From positions 1-64,000 of the forward strand of contig JACFNC010000007.1 in the NCBI GenBank assembly GCA_019455065.1: a stretch of DNA of 64,000 nucleotides, written 5' to 3'. This document shows, piece by piece, positions 52,973-62,489 of the stretch. This stretch comes from Rhodospirillales bacterium (GTDB taxonomy: Bacteria > Pseudomonadota > Alphaproteobacteria > Rhodospirillales > Magnetospirillaceae). How positions within the stretch are numbered: position 1 is the stretch's first letter; every line of letters begins with the position of its first letter. Made by a program: the position numbers and the translations under genes. The notes under the pieces were generated by a model. That model was not told the origin of the DNA, made no database searches, and saw nothing but the letters and a program-made list of their open reading frames with translations.

Positions 52973-54796
52973 CTACAAACGGATGACGTCGGGGTCGTTA
53001 TCATCATAGAGCCGGGCGACCAGCGCGGCTCGGCGCAGCAGCACAGCGCGCTGGTTGATGTAGCCCTTGTCGGTAATTTCGTTGGCGTCGATGGACGGCG
53101 GCTCGTCCATCAACAGGGCCCGGGCGAAGCGGGTGGAACTGCCCGTCGATTCCTCGGCCAGCCGGCGCAGCGCCGCACGCACGGTTTCGCGGACCTCGTG
53201 CCGGGCGATCAGGGTGGCGAGCGGCGTGCCCGCCGGCAGATCGGGGCACAGGCCGGCGCAGCCGGCGGGATTGGCGAACATCAGGGCGCCAACCTCCTCG
53301 CGGTCGTGCCCGGTCACCACCAGATCCTGCACCACCGGCGCGGCGGCGGCGATGGCCTTGACCCGCAGGCCGCCGACATGCACCCAGGTTCCCGACATCA
53401 GCTTGAAGTCCTCGGCGATGCGGCCGTCGAACTCGATGCCCTTGGCCGGGTCTTCGGGGTCGGCGAGGCGGCCGGCGTCGCCGATCTTGTAGAAGCCGTC
53501 GTCGTCGAAAGCCGCCGAGGTCAAGTCCTCGCGGCGGAAATAGCCGGGCGTGACGTTGGGGCCGCGCACGCGAAGTTCGAACTTGCCGGCGTTGGGCACC
53601 ATCTTGAGCTCGCAACCCGGTGCCGGCAGTCCGATGACTCCGGCGCGGTCGATGGGGAAGTGCACGGTCGTCACCATGGGCGCCGTCTCCGTCGCCCCCC
53701 AGGACGACACCATCGTCACCTTGTGCCCGCGCGCCGCGATCGACTGCGCCTCGAGCCGCGTCCACAGGTTCTGGGGCAGGGCGGCGGCGGCATAGAACAC
53801 CATGTCGAGTTGGCGGAAGAAGGTGTCGCGCAGAGCCTCGTCGCGTTCGATGAAGGGCAGCAGGATATCGAAGCCGCGGGGCACGTTGAAGTATAAGGTC
53901 GGCGACACCTCCTTTAGGTTGGCGACCGTCTTTTCGATCAAGCCCGGCGCCGGCTTCCCCTCGTCGATATAGAGCGTCCCGCCGTGGCGCAGGATCATGT
54001 TGAAGTTGTGGTTGCCGCCGAATGTGTGATTCCACGGCAGCCAGTCAACGATCACCGGCGGCCGCTCGAACAGGAAGGGCCACACCTGGACGATGGCCTG
54101 CTGGTTCGAGCACATCATGCGCTGGGTGTTGATGACGCCCTTCGGCAGATCGGTGGAGCCCGAGGTGAACAGGATCTTCGCGATGGTGTCCGGCGTGACG
54201 CCCGCAAAAGCGCGGTCCACCGCCTCGGTGGCCACCGTCGCTTGGAGGTCGGCGAACATGGTTCCGGAATGGCCCGGCGGGGGGTTGGCGCCGAACACCA
54301 ATTCGGCCTCCCCGCGGTCGATGGCCTCGAGCGCCGGCGCGAAGCGCCCTCCGTCGGCCGCGAAAATCAGCCCCGGGCGAAGCAGAGCCAGGATGTGCTT
54401 CAACTTGGCGAAATCCTTGGACATCAAGGAATAGGCCGGCGACACGGGCGCCACCGGCACGCCCACATGCATCGCACCAAGGGTCAGGAGCGCGTGATCC
54501 ACGCCGTTGTCAGAGAGGATGACCACCGGGCGTTCCACCGACAGGCCGCGGTCGATCAGCGCTTGGCCGATGGCGCGCACCGCGGCCAACGTCTCGGCGT
54601 AGCTGACCCGGCGCCAACCATCGCCGGCGCGCTCGGCCAGGAAGGTGCGCTGCGGCGCCTCGCGCGCCCAATGCTCCAGCATGGCGCCCAGGCTTTGCGG
54701 ATAGGGCCCCAGGTTCTGCCGCGACCGCAGAATCATTCCACCGTCCGCCAGCGGTGTGACGTCGATCGCGGCGGGGGCGAAGTTGAGCTGTCTCAT
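52973..54796 (-). CDS. fcs: Feruloyl-CoA synthase-like AMP-forming ligase
   Basis: 607 residues. Close to feruloyl-CoA synthases: AKILFTSGSTDLPKGVINTQ, VIVDWLPWNHTFGGNHNFN, VSSWGATETAPMVTTVHFP and GRIAEDFKLMSGTWVHVGGLR. The P-loop reads SGSTDLPKG where most family members have SGSTGxPKG. The substrate is likely a hydroxycinnamate or another aryl-propenoic acid. It stands 11 bp before the acyl-CoA dehydrogenase gene, so the CoA ester may enter a beta-oxidative side-chain route rather than the Ech/Vdh route; no ech or vdh is seen. That pathway is inference. Confidence 0.85.
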   Translation of the reverse strand: MRQLNFAPAAIDVTPLADGGMILRSRQNLGPYPQSLGAMLEHWAREAPQRTFLAERAGDGWRRVSYAETLAAVRAIGQALIDRGLSVERPVVILSDNGVDHALLTLGAMHVGVPVAPVSPAYSLMSKDFAKLKHILALLRPGLIFAADGGRFAPALEAIDRGEAELVFGANPPPGHSGTMFADLQATVATEAVDRAFAGVTPDTIAKILFTSGSTDLPKGVINTQRMMCSNQQAIVQVWPFLFERPPVIVDWLPWNHTFGGNHNFNMILRHGGTLYIDEGKPAPGLIEKTVANLKEVSPTLYFNVPRGFDILLPFIERDEALRDTFFRQLDMVFYAAAALPQNLWTRLEAQSIAARGHKVTMVSSWGATETAPMVTTVHFPIDRAGVIGLPAPGCELKMVPNAGKFELRVRGPNVTPGYFRREDLTSAAFDDDGFYKIGDAGRLADPEDPAKGIEFDGRIAEDFKLMSGTWVHVGGLRVKAIAAAAPVVQDLVVTGHDREEVGALMFANPAGCAGLCPDLPAGTPLATLIARHEVRETVRAALRRLAEESTGSSTRFARALLMDEPPSIDANEITDKGYINQRAVLLRRAALVARLYDDNDPDVIRL

Positions 54797-54823
54797 GGCC
54801 GGTTCTCTCTCGCTCGATAATGG

Positions 54824-54850
54824 TCATCGCGAAGAGCGCAGCGACGATCC
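54824..54850. repeat. Second dispersed repeat copy
   Basis: TCATCGCGAAGAGCGCAGCG, continuing ACGATCC, is a shortened relative of the sequence at 49654-49687, in the gap between the ligase and livF genes. Confidence 0.35.
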
Positions 54851-54863
54851 CTCTTTGTTGTAC

Positions 54864-55567
<704 letters not shown>

Positions 55568-55571
<4 letters not shown>

Positions 55572-56317
55572 AACGCCTCATCCCCAAGATAGCATTCCAG
55601 GACACGCGGATCGGAGGTCACTTCTCCGGGCGTGCCCTCGCAGATCTTTTCGCCGTAGTTCAGCACCACCACCCAGTGGGACAGCGCCATCACGGCCCGC
55701 ATCACGTGCTCGATGAGCAGGATGGTCATGCCGGTTTCCTCGTTGAGGCTGCGCAGGGTGGCGACCATGCGGTCGACCTCCATCGGCCGCAGGCCGGCCA
55801 TCACCTCGTCCAGCAGCAACAGTTTGGGCTGCGTCGCCAGGGCGCGGGCCACCTCCAGCCGCTTGCGGTCGGGCAGGGTCAGGCTGTGCGCGGGCAGCCC
55901 CGCCTTGTCGTCCAGACCGAGCAGGGCCAGGATCTTCGCCGACTGCCGCCGGGCGGCGCCGACGTCATGGGTGCCCCGAAGAGCGCCGACGATGACGTTG
56001 TCCTCGACGCTCAACTCGCCGAACGGCTTGACCAGCTGGAAGGTTCGCCCGATGCCCGCGTGACAGATGCGGTCGGGGCGCAGGCCGGTGATGTCGCGAC
56101 CCTCCAGGAACACCCGGCCGGTGTCGGGCCGCATCGCCCCGGCGATGAGATTGAAGGTGGTGGTCTTGCCGGCCCCGTTCGGTCCGATCAGCGCGACGAT
56201 GCCCCGGCGCGGAACCTCGAACGACACCGCCTGTACGGCCTTCAGGCCGCGGAAGCTCTTGCCCACGCCGTCGACCCGCAGCATGGGCGCTGTCGCCGCC
56301 GCCAGGTCGCCGGTCAT
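55568..56317 (-). CDS. livG: Branched-chain-type ABC transporter ATPase (LivG)
   Basis: 249 residues: Walker A GPNGAGKTTTFNLIAG, FQLVKPFGELSVEDNV and Walker B LLLLDEVMAGLRPMEVDRM. The signature reads LTLPDRKRLEVARAL, a degenerate form common in LivG. ATG 56317 overlaps the livM stop by four bases. Confidence 0.94.
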
Positions 56318-57366
56318 CGCGGCTTCTCCAGGCCGAGGCGGCGGCGCAGCCATGGCCACAGCCCGCCCGGCCGATAGACGATGATGACCAGCAGCGCGAC
56401 GCCATACGACATCTGCTTGATGCCGTCCAGGCCCAAATCCTCGGTCAATCCGGTCAGCATTTCGCCCAGCGTGGTGAGGACGATGGCACCGAGGATGGGG
56501 CCGAACAGGGTGCCGATGCCGCCGATGATCACCCCCAGCATCAGCTCGATCGAACGATGCATCGAGAAGATCGTCTCGGGATACAGGTTGTTGTAGTAAA
56601 ATGCGTAGAAGACGCCGCCGATGGCAGTCATCGCCGCCGACAGCATCACGGCGATCATCTTGTAACGGAAGACGTCGATGCCCAGCGTCTGCGCCGCCTC
56701 CTGGTCCTCGCGGATGGCCTGCCAGTAATAGCCGACGCGCCGCTGCAGCAGCCAGTGGCAGAGGATAAAGGCGCCGGCGGTCATCGCCAGGATCACGTAA
56801 TAAAACATCGTCGCCGAACCGCGCAGCAGCCACAGGTCGTCTGTGTCGCGGTACTCGACGGGCAGGTACAGGCCGCTGGAGGCGCCAACCCAGCCCCAGT
56901 GGTCGAACAGGATTCGGGTGAATTCGGCGAAAGCGATGGTCAGCAGGGCGAAATACACGCCCTTGACGCCGAAGCGGAACCCCAACGCGCCGATCACCCC
57001 GCCCATCACGGCCGCCACCGCCGCTCCGACCACCATTCCGAACCAGGGCGGCAGGCCATAGTGGACGAACAACGCGCCGGCGGTATACCCGCCGAGACCG
57101 ATATAGAGGGCGTGGCCCAGCGAGAACTGCCCGGCGAAGCCCATCATCACGTTCCACGCCAAGCCGAGATAGGCGTAGTATAGTACGAGGATCATCACGG
57201 AAAGCAGGTAGTCGCCGACCGTCGCCGGCGCGACGAGCAGCAGGGCGGCGAACAACCCCAGCAATATCAGGGCGCGCCGCGGCACGTCGGCGATCAAGCC
57301 TCCCCTGGCCGCTTCGCCCGTCGACGGGCTGCCGGCCAGCACGCGGTTCTCGGACACGCCGCTCAT
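56314..57366 (-). CDS. livM: Branched-chain-type ABC transporter permease (LivM)
   Basis: 350 residues with about ten membrane helices. The family core is LAWNVMMGFAGQFSLGHALYIGLGGY, with the EAA-like loop AIREDQEAAQTLGIDVFRYK. N-terminal 25 residues are variable. ATG 57366 overlaps the livH stop by four bases, so the permeases are coupled. Confidence 0.93.
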   Translation of the reverse strand: MSGVSENRVLAGSPSTGEAARGGLIADVPRRALILLGLFAALLLVAPATVGDYLLSVMILVLYYAYLGLAWNVMMGFAGQFSLGHALYIGLGGYTAGALFVHYGLPPWFGMVVGAAVAAVMGGVIGALGFRFGVKGVYFALLTIAFAEFTRILFDHWGWVGASSGLYLPVEYRDTDDLWLLRGSATMFYYVILAMTAGAFILCHWLLQRRVGYYWQAIREDQEAAQTLGIDVFRYKMIAVMLSAAMTAIGGVFYAFYYNNLYPETIFSMHRSIELMLGVIIGGIGTLFGPILGAIVLTTLGEMLTGLTEDLGLDGIKQMSYGVALLVIIVYRPGGLWPWLRRRLGLEKPR

Positions 57367-58232
57367 GCCTGCTTCCCCAGAAGCCCCTGTGGACGCAGCA
57401 GCAGCACGAGAATGAGAAGGCCAAAGCTGAACATGCTTTTCAGGCTGGGGGCGATGAGCGCTCCGGACAGGGCTTCCGACAGGCCCACCAGAACGCCGCC
57501 CAGCAAGGCCCCGCCCAGACTGCCCAGGCCACCCAGAATGACGATGATGAAGCCGAGCAGCGTGTAGTCCGTAGACAGATGCGGATGAACGTCGGTGATC
57601 AACAGCAGCAGTGTGCCGGCGACGCCCACGCAGGCGGCCCCGATTCCAAAAGTGACCGCGTAGAGGTGGTTCACATGAAGTCCCACCACCTGGGCGCCGG
57701 TGAAGTTGTCGGCACATGCTCTGATCGCCTTGCCGGTCACGGTAAAGCGGAAGAACGCGGCCAGCAGCAAGGCGGTCCCGCCGGCCACTCCGGCCGCGAT
57801 CACGCGCACCTTGTCCACGATGAGCGGCCCCACGTTGTAGCTGTCGAAGGCATAGTCGAGCTGAACGTTGCGGGCGTCGGGCCCGAAGACCATCAGCGTG
57901 CCGTTGGTGATGACCATCGCCACGCCCAGCAGCAGCAGAAACTGCATGTGCTCGGTGGCGTTGATGAAGCGATTGACCAGCCCGCGTTGCAGGGCGAAGC
58001 CGAAGACGAACAGCCCCGCCGCGACCAGCGGCAGTGCCGCCACGGGCTCAAGGCCCGCCGCCGTGTACAGCGTGTAGGTGGCGTACATGGCGACGACCAT
58101 CATGTCGCCATGGGCGAAGTTCACCACCTTCATGACGCCGAAGATCGCCGAAAGGCCCAGCGCCATCAGGCCGTAAACCAGCCCTGTCAGCAAACCGGCG
58201 ACGAGAATGTTCAGCAGAAAGTCGATGGGCAT
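57363..58232 (-). CDS. livH: Branched-chain-type ABC transporter permease (LivH)
   Basis: 289 residues with eight membrane helices. Core segments are GLMALGLSAIFGVMKVVNFAHGDMM, ACADNFTGAQVVGLHVNHLY and GFIIVILGGLGSLGGALLGG. Pairs with LivM. Confidence 0.94.
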   Translation of the reverse strand: MPIDFLLNILVAGLLTGLVYGLMALGLSAIFGVMKVVNFAHGDMMVVAMYATYTLYTAAGLEPVAALPLVAAGLFVFGFALQRGLVNRFINATEHMQFLLLLGVAMVITNGTLMVFGPDARNVQLDYAFDSYNVGPLIVDKVRVIAAGVAGGTALLLAAFFRFTVTGKAIRACADNFTGAQVVGLHVNHLYAVTFGIGAACVGVAGTLLLLITDVHPHLSTDYTLLGFIIVILGGLGSLGGALLGGVLVGLSEALSGALIAPSLKSMFSFGLLILVLLLRPQGLLGKQA

Positions 58233-58327
58233 GTCCTACCCGTTGCGTTGGGACGCTGCGGTGGCGGGCTCCTCTCCCGCTTGCGGGCGCCGCGAAACTC
58301 TGACCGGAAGTCCGAACATCGTCCTTC

Positions 58328-58396
58328 GTCATTCCCGCGAAAGCGGGAATCCATATAAGTCAACGTTATATGGACCCCCGCTTTCGCGGGGGTGAC
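58328..58396. repeat. Pair of inverted REP-type palindromes (BIME-like)
   Basis: GTCATTCCCGCGAAAGCGGG leads a 31-base unit (58328-58358) ending CATATAA; a near-copy on the other strand (58366-58396) faces it across 7 bases. Each unit holds its own small hairpin (CCCGC-GAAA-GCGGG). The pair fills the gap between the substrate-binding protein and livH genes and may protect or attenuate the transcript. Such repeats are common in alphaproteobacteria. Confidence 0.75.
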
Positions 58397-58477
58397 GCGA
58401 AAGCATTCAAAAATCGACCGTGTGCGCCGAGGTTCGTAGCGCTCCCGTGAGCGGGAGAGGGAGTCATTCGCGGGCGA

Positions 58478-59728
58478 TCAGCTGCGGGCCTTCCAGCCGG
58501 GCATCGGGAACACCGGCGCCATTTCCGCCGACTCCTTCGGCATGACCACGACGGGCTTGCCGCCTCGGTTCTGCACGGCGGCCGACTTCAGGTTTTTGTT
58601 CTGGCCCTTCTCGTCGAACTGGATCGGGCCTCCGATCATCACCCGCTTGGCGATGTTCGAAGCGCGCAGCGCTTCGGCCAACGCCTTGGAATCCGTCGAG
58701 CCGGCCCGCTTGTAGGCGTCGGCGGCGATCAGCACCGCCTCGAAGGTGAAGCCGATGTTGAGTTCATAGGACTGGTCGGGATAGGCCTTCTCGAACGCCG
58801 CGCCAAGGACCGAGGTCATCTCTTGCTTGGGATCGAACCACGGCACGTTGGTGATGCAATATTCAGAGTACTTGCCCAGCGCCTTGAAGAATTGCTTCTC
58901 GTACATGCCGGGGCTGCCGGGGCTGATGATGCCCATCGGCTCGTACTGCTGCTTGACCATCTCGCGCACCATCAGGATGGCGTCGTTGAGGCGCGAGACG
59001 ACCATGTGCATGTCGGCGCCCGCGGCCTTGGCCTTGGCCACCTCGATCGACAGGTCACGCGCCTTGGGGTCGTAGGCGATGGTCTCGACGATCTTGAACG
59101 GCAGGTTGAGCTTGGGCGTCAGCGCCTGGATGCCCTTCAGCATCGACATGCCGAAGCTGTCGTTGACGTGCATCAGCACCGCCGTCTTCGGCGTCGTGCC
59201 GGTGGCGGCGAAGATGTCCTTGAAAAGGCTCATGCCGCCCATGCCCAGCATGGGGCTGGTGGGGAAGTTGCGGAAGGTGAACTTGTAGCCCTGCTCGGTG
59301 ATCGCCGGGTCGGCCGCGATGTTGACGATGAAGGGAATGCCCTTCTGCTCGGCAACCTGGGCGATGGCGGCGGTGGCGTCCGACTGGAACGCACCCATCA
59401 ACACGTGTGCGCCCTCGCGGATCAGCTTTTCGGCCTGGGTGCGCGCGACGTCGGGGCTGGACTCGATGTCGGCGTTCATCAGGGTGACGCTATGGCCCAT
59501 GTCCGCCAGCAGCGGCACGGCAATGTCGGCGCCGCGCTGGCATTGCTGGCCGATCAGCGCGAGGTGGCCGGACCGCGGCAGCAGGACGCCGATCTTCAGC
59601 GGCGCCGCGGCGCGGGCGCGGCGGGTCGGCAAGCCGGTCGCCGCAAGGGCGGCCCCGGCGGCAATACCCCCCGTGAACAGGCGGCGGCTGATGGGTTTGG
59701 CGGAAAGGATTTCGCTCTTTTTGGACAT
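58478..59728 (-). CDS. ABC transporter substrate-binding protein, Leu/Ile/Val-type
   Basis: 416 residues. The signal has a twin-arginine look (ISRRLFTGGIAAGAALAAT), cleaved near ARA-AAPL, followed by the periplasmic binding fold (LKIGVLLPRSGHLALIGQQCQRGADIA, then VLMGAFQSDATAAIAQVAEQKGIPFIVN). Relatives bind aromatic acids as well as amino acids. First structural gene after the MarR regulator; about 245 bp with a REP pair separates it from livH. Ligand is unknown; hydroxycinnamates are suggested by the ligase gene downstream. Confidence 0.9.
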   Translation of the reverse strand: MSKKSEILSAKPISRRLFTGGIAAGAALAATGLPTRRARAAAPLKIGVLLPRSGHLALIGQQCQRGADIAVPLLADMGHSVTLMNADIESSPDVARTQAEKLIREGAHVLMGAFQSDATAAIAQVAEQKGIPFIVNIAADPAITEQGYKFTFRNFPTSPMLGMGGMSLFKDIFAATGTTPKTAVLMHVNDSFGMSMLKGIQALTPKLNLPFKIVETIAYDPKARDLSIEVAKAKAAGADMHMVVSRLNDAILMVREMVKQQYEPMGIISPGSPGMYEKQFFKALGKYSEYCITNVPWFDPKQEMTSVLGAAFEKAYPDQSYELNIGFTFEAVLIAADAYKRAGSTDSKALAEALRASNIAKRVMIGGPIQFDEKGQNKNLKSAAVQNRGGKPVVVMPKESAEMAPVFPMPGWKARS

Positions 59729-59847
59729 GGCTCTCCCCTAACAACTTGGTGGCGGCCGGTCGGCCCACTCGCTCTGATGGCGAGACGTTACGCCGATATT
59801 GACGGCCCCGGATGTGGGCGTCAAGCGACGTGGTTGGTCCGAAAAAC

Positions 59848-59864
59848 AGTTGTGAAGATCAACT
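59848..59864. promoter_or_regulatory. Candidate MarR operator
   Basis: AGTTG-N7-CAACT, a symmetric 17-bp site overlapping the end of the marR gene and about 120 bp before the substrate-binding protein start. Its size and symmetry suit a winged-helix MarR dimer. Confidence 0.4.
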
Positions 59865-60392
59865 ATGCGAGAGCCGGCGCAGCAAGGCGATCAGGAGGCT
59901 CTTCTCGTCCGGAGAGAGCGAGCCGGTGACGGCATCGTCATGGGCGCGCACCGTCCGTTTCAGTTGAGCCAGGAGTGTTTCCCCTTCGGGAGTGAGGTGC
60001 ACGGCGTGCGTTCGCCGGTCCACGGAGGACGGCCGGCGGACGGCCAGCCCGCGCGTTTCGAGCCAATCCAACAGCATGACAACGCCGGATCGGTCGATGT
60101 TGAGTGCACCGGACAGCGCGCGCTGGCTCAAACCCGGATTGGCGCCGATGACCACGAGGGCGGCGAATTGCGCGGGCCGGACATCGAGGGCGCCTGTGGC
60201 CCGCGCGAAATCCTGATAGACGGCGACCTGCGCCCGGCGCAGCAGGTAGCCGGTCAAGGTGGGCAGGATGTCGAGGTCGCAGCCGCATTCGGAGCTTGCG
60301 ATCGAGGGCGCCTGCGTTCCTGCCTTTCGTTTTCCTGCCAACGAGCGAACTTCCCTTTCACATGCGACGTCGCGGTGCGACCGCGTATGCAT
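59859..60392 (-). CDS. MarR-family transcriptional regulator
   Basis: 177 residues. The winged-helix core is ARPAQFAALVVIGANPGLSQ-like text, then ALSGALNIDRSGVVMLLDWLETRGLAVRRPSSVDRRTHAVHLTPEG, with the DxR wing motif (SVDRRTH). An N-terminal extension of about 35 residues contains a CGC pair (SSECGCDLD). ATG 60392 is used; a TTG 30 bases upstream is possible. It lies directly upstream of, and reads the same way as, the transport and degradation operon, so it probably controls that operon in response to an aromatic acid or its CoA ester (inference). Confidence 0.9.
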   Translation of the reverse strand: MHTRSHRDVACEREVRSLAGKRKAGTQAPSIASSECGCDLDILPTLTGYLLRRAQVAVYQDFARATGALDVRPAQFAALVVIGANPGLSQRALSGALNIDRSGVVMLLDWLETRGLAVRRPSSVDRRTHAVHLTPEGETLLAQLKRTVRAHDDAVTGSLSPDEKSLLIALLRRLSHS

Positions 60393-60507
60393 GCTACGGC
60401 CCACTGTTGGCGATCTCAACAATTGTCGGATATGCGAAACGATTGGCGGCGAAGCGATCCGGAGCGCTCCGGATGCTTCGCCGCCTCCCTCACCAGGCCG
60501 GAAACGC

Positions 60508-61665
60508 CTACTGGCGCTGCGGCTCCTGCTGTTGCTGTTGCGGTTGTTCCTCCGGTTCCTTGTATTCCGGCGCGGCCGCGAGTTCCTCCTGGGTCATCTG
60601 GACGATCACCTCGTCTTCGGTCTGCGCCATGCGCAGCTTGTCCCATTCGATGGCGACGGGGCGCGCGCCGAGCCCGAGGAAACCACCGACGTCGACGACG
60701 ACCGCCTGGGCCTTGCCGTCCGGCCCCAGCACGATGTCGCTAACGTCGCCCAAGTCCTCGCCGTTTGCTCCCCTGGCTGTCTTGCCGATGAGTTCGCTGG
60801 CCTGTTCGACATTCGGCGGCTGACCCGCGGCCTGCTGCTGCGCAGGCTGGTCAGTGGGCTGGGCCTGCGCCGGCTGCTCCTGTTGCTGCGCGGGCTGTTC
60901 GGCCGGCTGTTCCTGCTGGGCTTGCGCCTGCTGCTGGTCTCCGGCCTGCGACTGCTGGACCTCGACTTCCGGCTCTCCGGGCTGCTGAACCTGCACCTGC
61001 GGCTGGGCCTGCTGGACCTCCACCTCCGGCTTTGGCTGATCGACCGTCACCTGCGGCGGGGGCTGCTGCACCGTCACCTCGGGGGCGGGCTGCTGCACCG
61101 TCACCTCGGCCGGTTGCTCGCGCACGGTAATGTCGGCGCCCTGGCCTTGGTCGCCCGCGGCACCGGCCTGCGCCTGCTGTTGATCCGGCTGGGCGCTGGC
61201 CTGGCTCTCCTGGTCGACCTCCTGCAGCGAGTCCTGGACGTCGTTGAGGGCCTGGACCACCTGCTGTTGATTCTCCTGGCTCACCTGCCCCAGGGCCTGC
61301 TGGGCGTCCCGTACCTCCTGCTGGGCATTACGGATGGCCTGCTGCGCACCCTCGCCGGTTTGCTGCTGCTGCACCTGCTCCAGCGCCTGCTGGATCTGCT
61401 GCAAGGCCTGTTCGGCGTCGCTCCGCACCTGGCTGATCACCTGCTGGACGTTTTCGCCCTGGGCCTGTTCGAGTTGCTGGGTGGCTTGCTGCAAGTTGTC
61501 GCGCGCCTGCTGCAACTGCTGCTGAGCGCCCTGCTGCCCGGACGGTTCGGCGGCCTGCTGCTGTTGCTGCTGCTGCGGCTCCTGCTGTTGCTGGGCGAAT
61601 GCACCGGCCGCCGGCCAGGCCAATGCTGCGGCGACCGCGGTCGTTGCGAGTAGCCTCAATCTCAT
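60508..61665 (-). CDS. Secreted Gln-rich protein with C-terminal PRC-barrel
   Basis: 385 residues with a Sec signal (cleavage near AFA-QQ, residue 25). Residues about 25-170 are Gln/Glu/Ala-rich and helical (coiled-coil likely). Residues about 175-235 hold near-repeats of the form VTVQQPxPEV. A further Gln/Pro block follows. Residues about 285-360 are a PRC-barrel (ASELIGKTARGANGEDLGDV, KAQAVVVDVGGFLGLGARPVAIEW). The end is again poly-Gln. ATG 61665 follows GGGAGACAGCG. PRC-barrel proteins of this exported type are common in alphaproteobacteria; function is unknown. Gln runs are encoded by CAG/CTG-type repeats that may be length-variable. Confidence 0.8.
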   Translation of the reverse strand: MRLRLLATTAVAAALAWPAAGAFAQQQQEPQQQQQQQAAEPSGQQGAQQQLQQARDNLQQATQQLEQAQGENVQQVISQVRSDAEQALQQIQQALEQVQQQQTGEGAQQAIRNAQQEVRDAQQALGQVSQENQQQVVQALNDVQDSLQEVDQESQASAQPDQQQAQAGAAGDQGQGADITVREQPAEVTVQQPAPEVTVQQPPPQVTVDQPKPEVEVQQAQPQVQVQQPGEPEVEVQQSQAGDQQQAQAQQEQPAEQPAQQQEQPAQAQPTDQPAQQQAAGQPPNVEQASELIGKTARGANGEDLGDVSDIVLGPDGKAQAVVVDVGGFLGLGARPVAIEWDKLRMAQTEDEVIVQMTQEELAAAPEYKEPEEQPQQQQQEPQRQ

Positions 61666-61997
61666 CGCTGTCTCCCGATTTGAGCTTGCGGGGAAGGCGC
61701 CCGTCAGGGGCCGCCTCGTCACAAGGCGAACACGGGACGAGGAGAGTGGTTCCCCGCGCCTAGCCGGGCGGAAGCGCGCATATGAGACTTTCTGGCAATT
61801 GCGATGCCCCATTTGGGAGTGGTAGCGTTCCCAAAAACAACCAGTGAAATGGGGGAACTGCCAGCTTTGCCGTTGTCGCGCGGGGGAGTGAAGGCGTGTT
61901 CTTCCTGGCACCGTTGCCCTTCCGGAGAGAAGGGTCGGGCCCCAAAAAATAAGAACCAGAACAAAGGTTGAAGGTTTCCGCCACCAGGGAGAAGAAC
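61666..61997. other. Intergenic region before the aldehyde oxidoreductase operon
   Basis: 332 bases without a gene, divergent between the PRC-barrel gene and aorA. TGGCAATTGCGATGCC at 61793-61808 has the GG-N10-GC spacing of a sigma-54 promoter and matches -24 well but -12 only partly; it would leave a leader of about 180 bases. AGGGAGAAGAAC before the aorA ATG is a strong ribosome site. Confidence 0.4.
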
Positions 61998-62477
61998 ATG
62001 CAACGATCCCTCCACATCGATCCCAACAAGTGTACGGGATGTCGGCAGTGCGAGATGGCCTGCTCGTATGAGCAGGAGGGCATCTTCAATCCGTCGAAGT
62101 CCCGCATCCGCGTCTTCATGTTCGATGCCGAAGCCCGCTTCGTCCCTTACACCTGCACCCAGTGCGCCGAGGCGTGGTGCATGCTGGCCTGCCCTGTGGA
62201 TGCCATCAAGGTCGACCTGAACACGGGCGCCAAGGTGGTCCACGAGAACCTGTGCGTCGGGTGCAAGGTCTGCACGATCGCCTGCCCCTTCGGCACCATC
62301 AACTACATGAGCGATCGCGGCAAGGTCATGAAGTGCGACCTGTGCGGCGGTGATCCGGCCTGCGCCAAGGCGTGCCCAACGCAAGCCATCACCTATATCG
62401 ACGCCGATTGGACGGGCCTCGAGCGCATGCGCGTCTGGGCCAAGAAGACCGACGCCGGCGCCACGGCCACGCATTAA
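61998..62477 (+). CDS. aorA: Polyferredoxin subunit of aldehyde oxidoreductase
   Basis: 159 residues with sixteen Cys in four [4Fe-4S] motifs: KCTGCRQCEMACSYE, CTQCAEAWCMLACPVDAI, LCVGCKVCTIACPFG and CDLCGGDPACAKACPTQAI. This matches the electron-transfer subunit (AorA) that accompanies AorB in tungsten aldehyde oxidoreductases such as that of Aromatoleum. ATG 61998 sits behind AGGGAGAAG. AorB follows after 12 bp. Confidence 0.88.
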   Translation: MQRSLHIDPNKCTGCRQCEMACSYEQEGIFNPSKSRIRVFMFDAEARFVPYTCTQCAEAWCMLACPVDAIKVDLNTGAKVVHENLCVGCKVCTIACPFGTINYMSDRGKVMKCDLCGGDPACAKACPTQAITYIDADWTGLERMRVWAKKTDAGATATH

Positions 62478-62489
62478 GGGAGGATCGCC

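Noticed and set aside
60259-61653. A 464-codon Leu-rich plus-strand frame opposite the PRC-barrel gene
   Set aside because: Its Leu/Cys-rich text is simply the complement of CAG/CTG-type Gln codons. The minus-strand frame has a signal peptide and a recognisable domain.
61906-61919. TGGCACCGTTGCCC as a sigma-54 promoter before aorA
   Set aside because: The -24 and -12 elements are only two bases apart; RpoN needs GG and GC ten bases apart.
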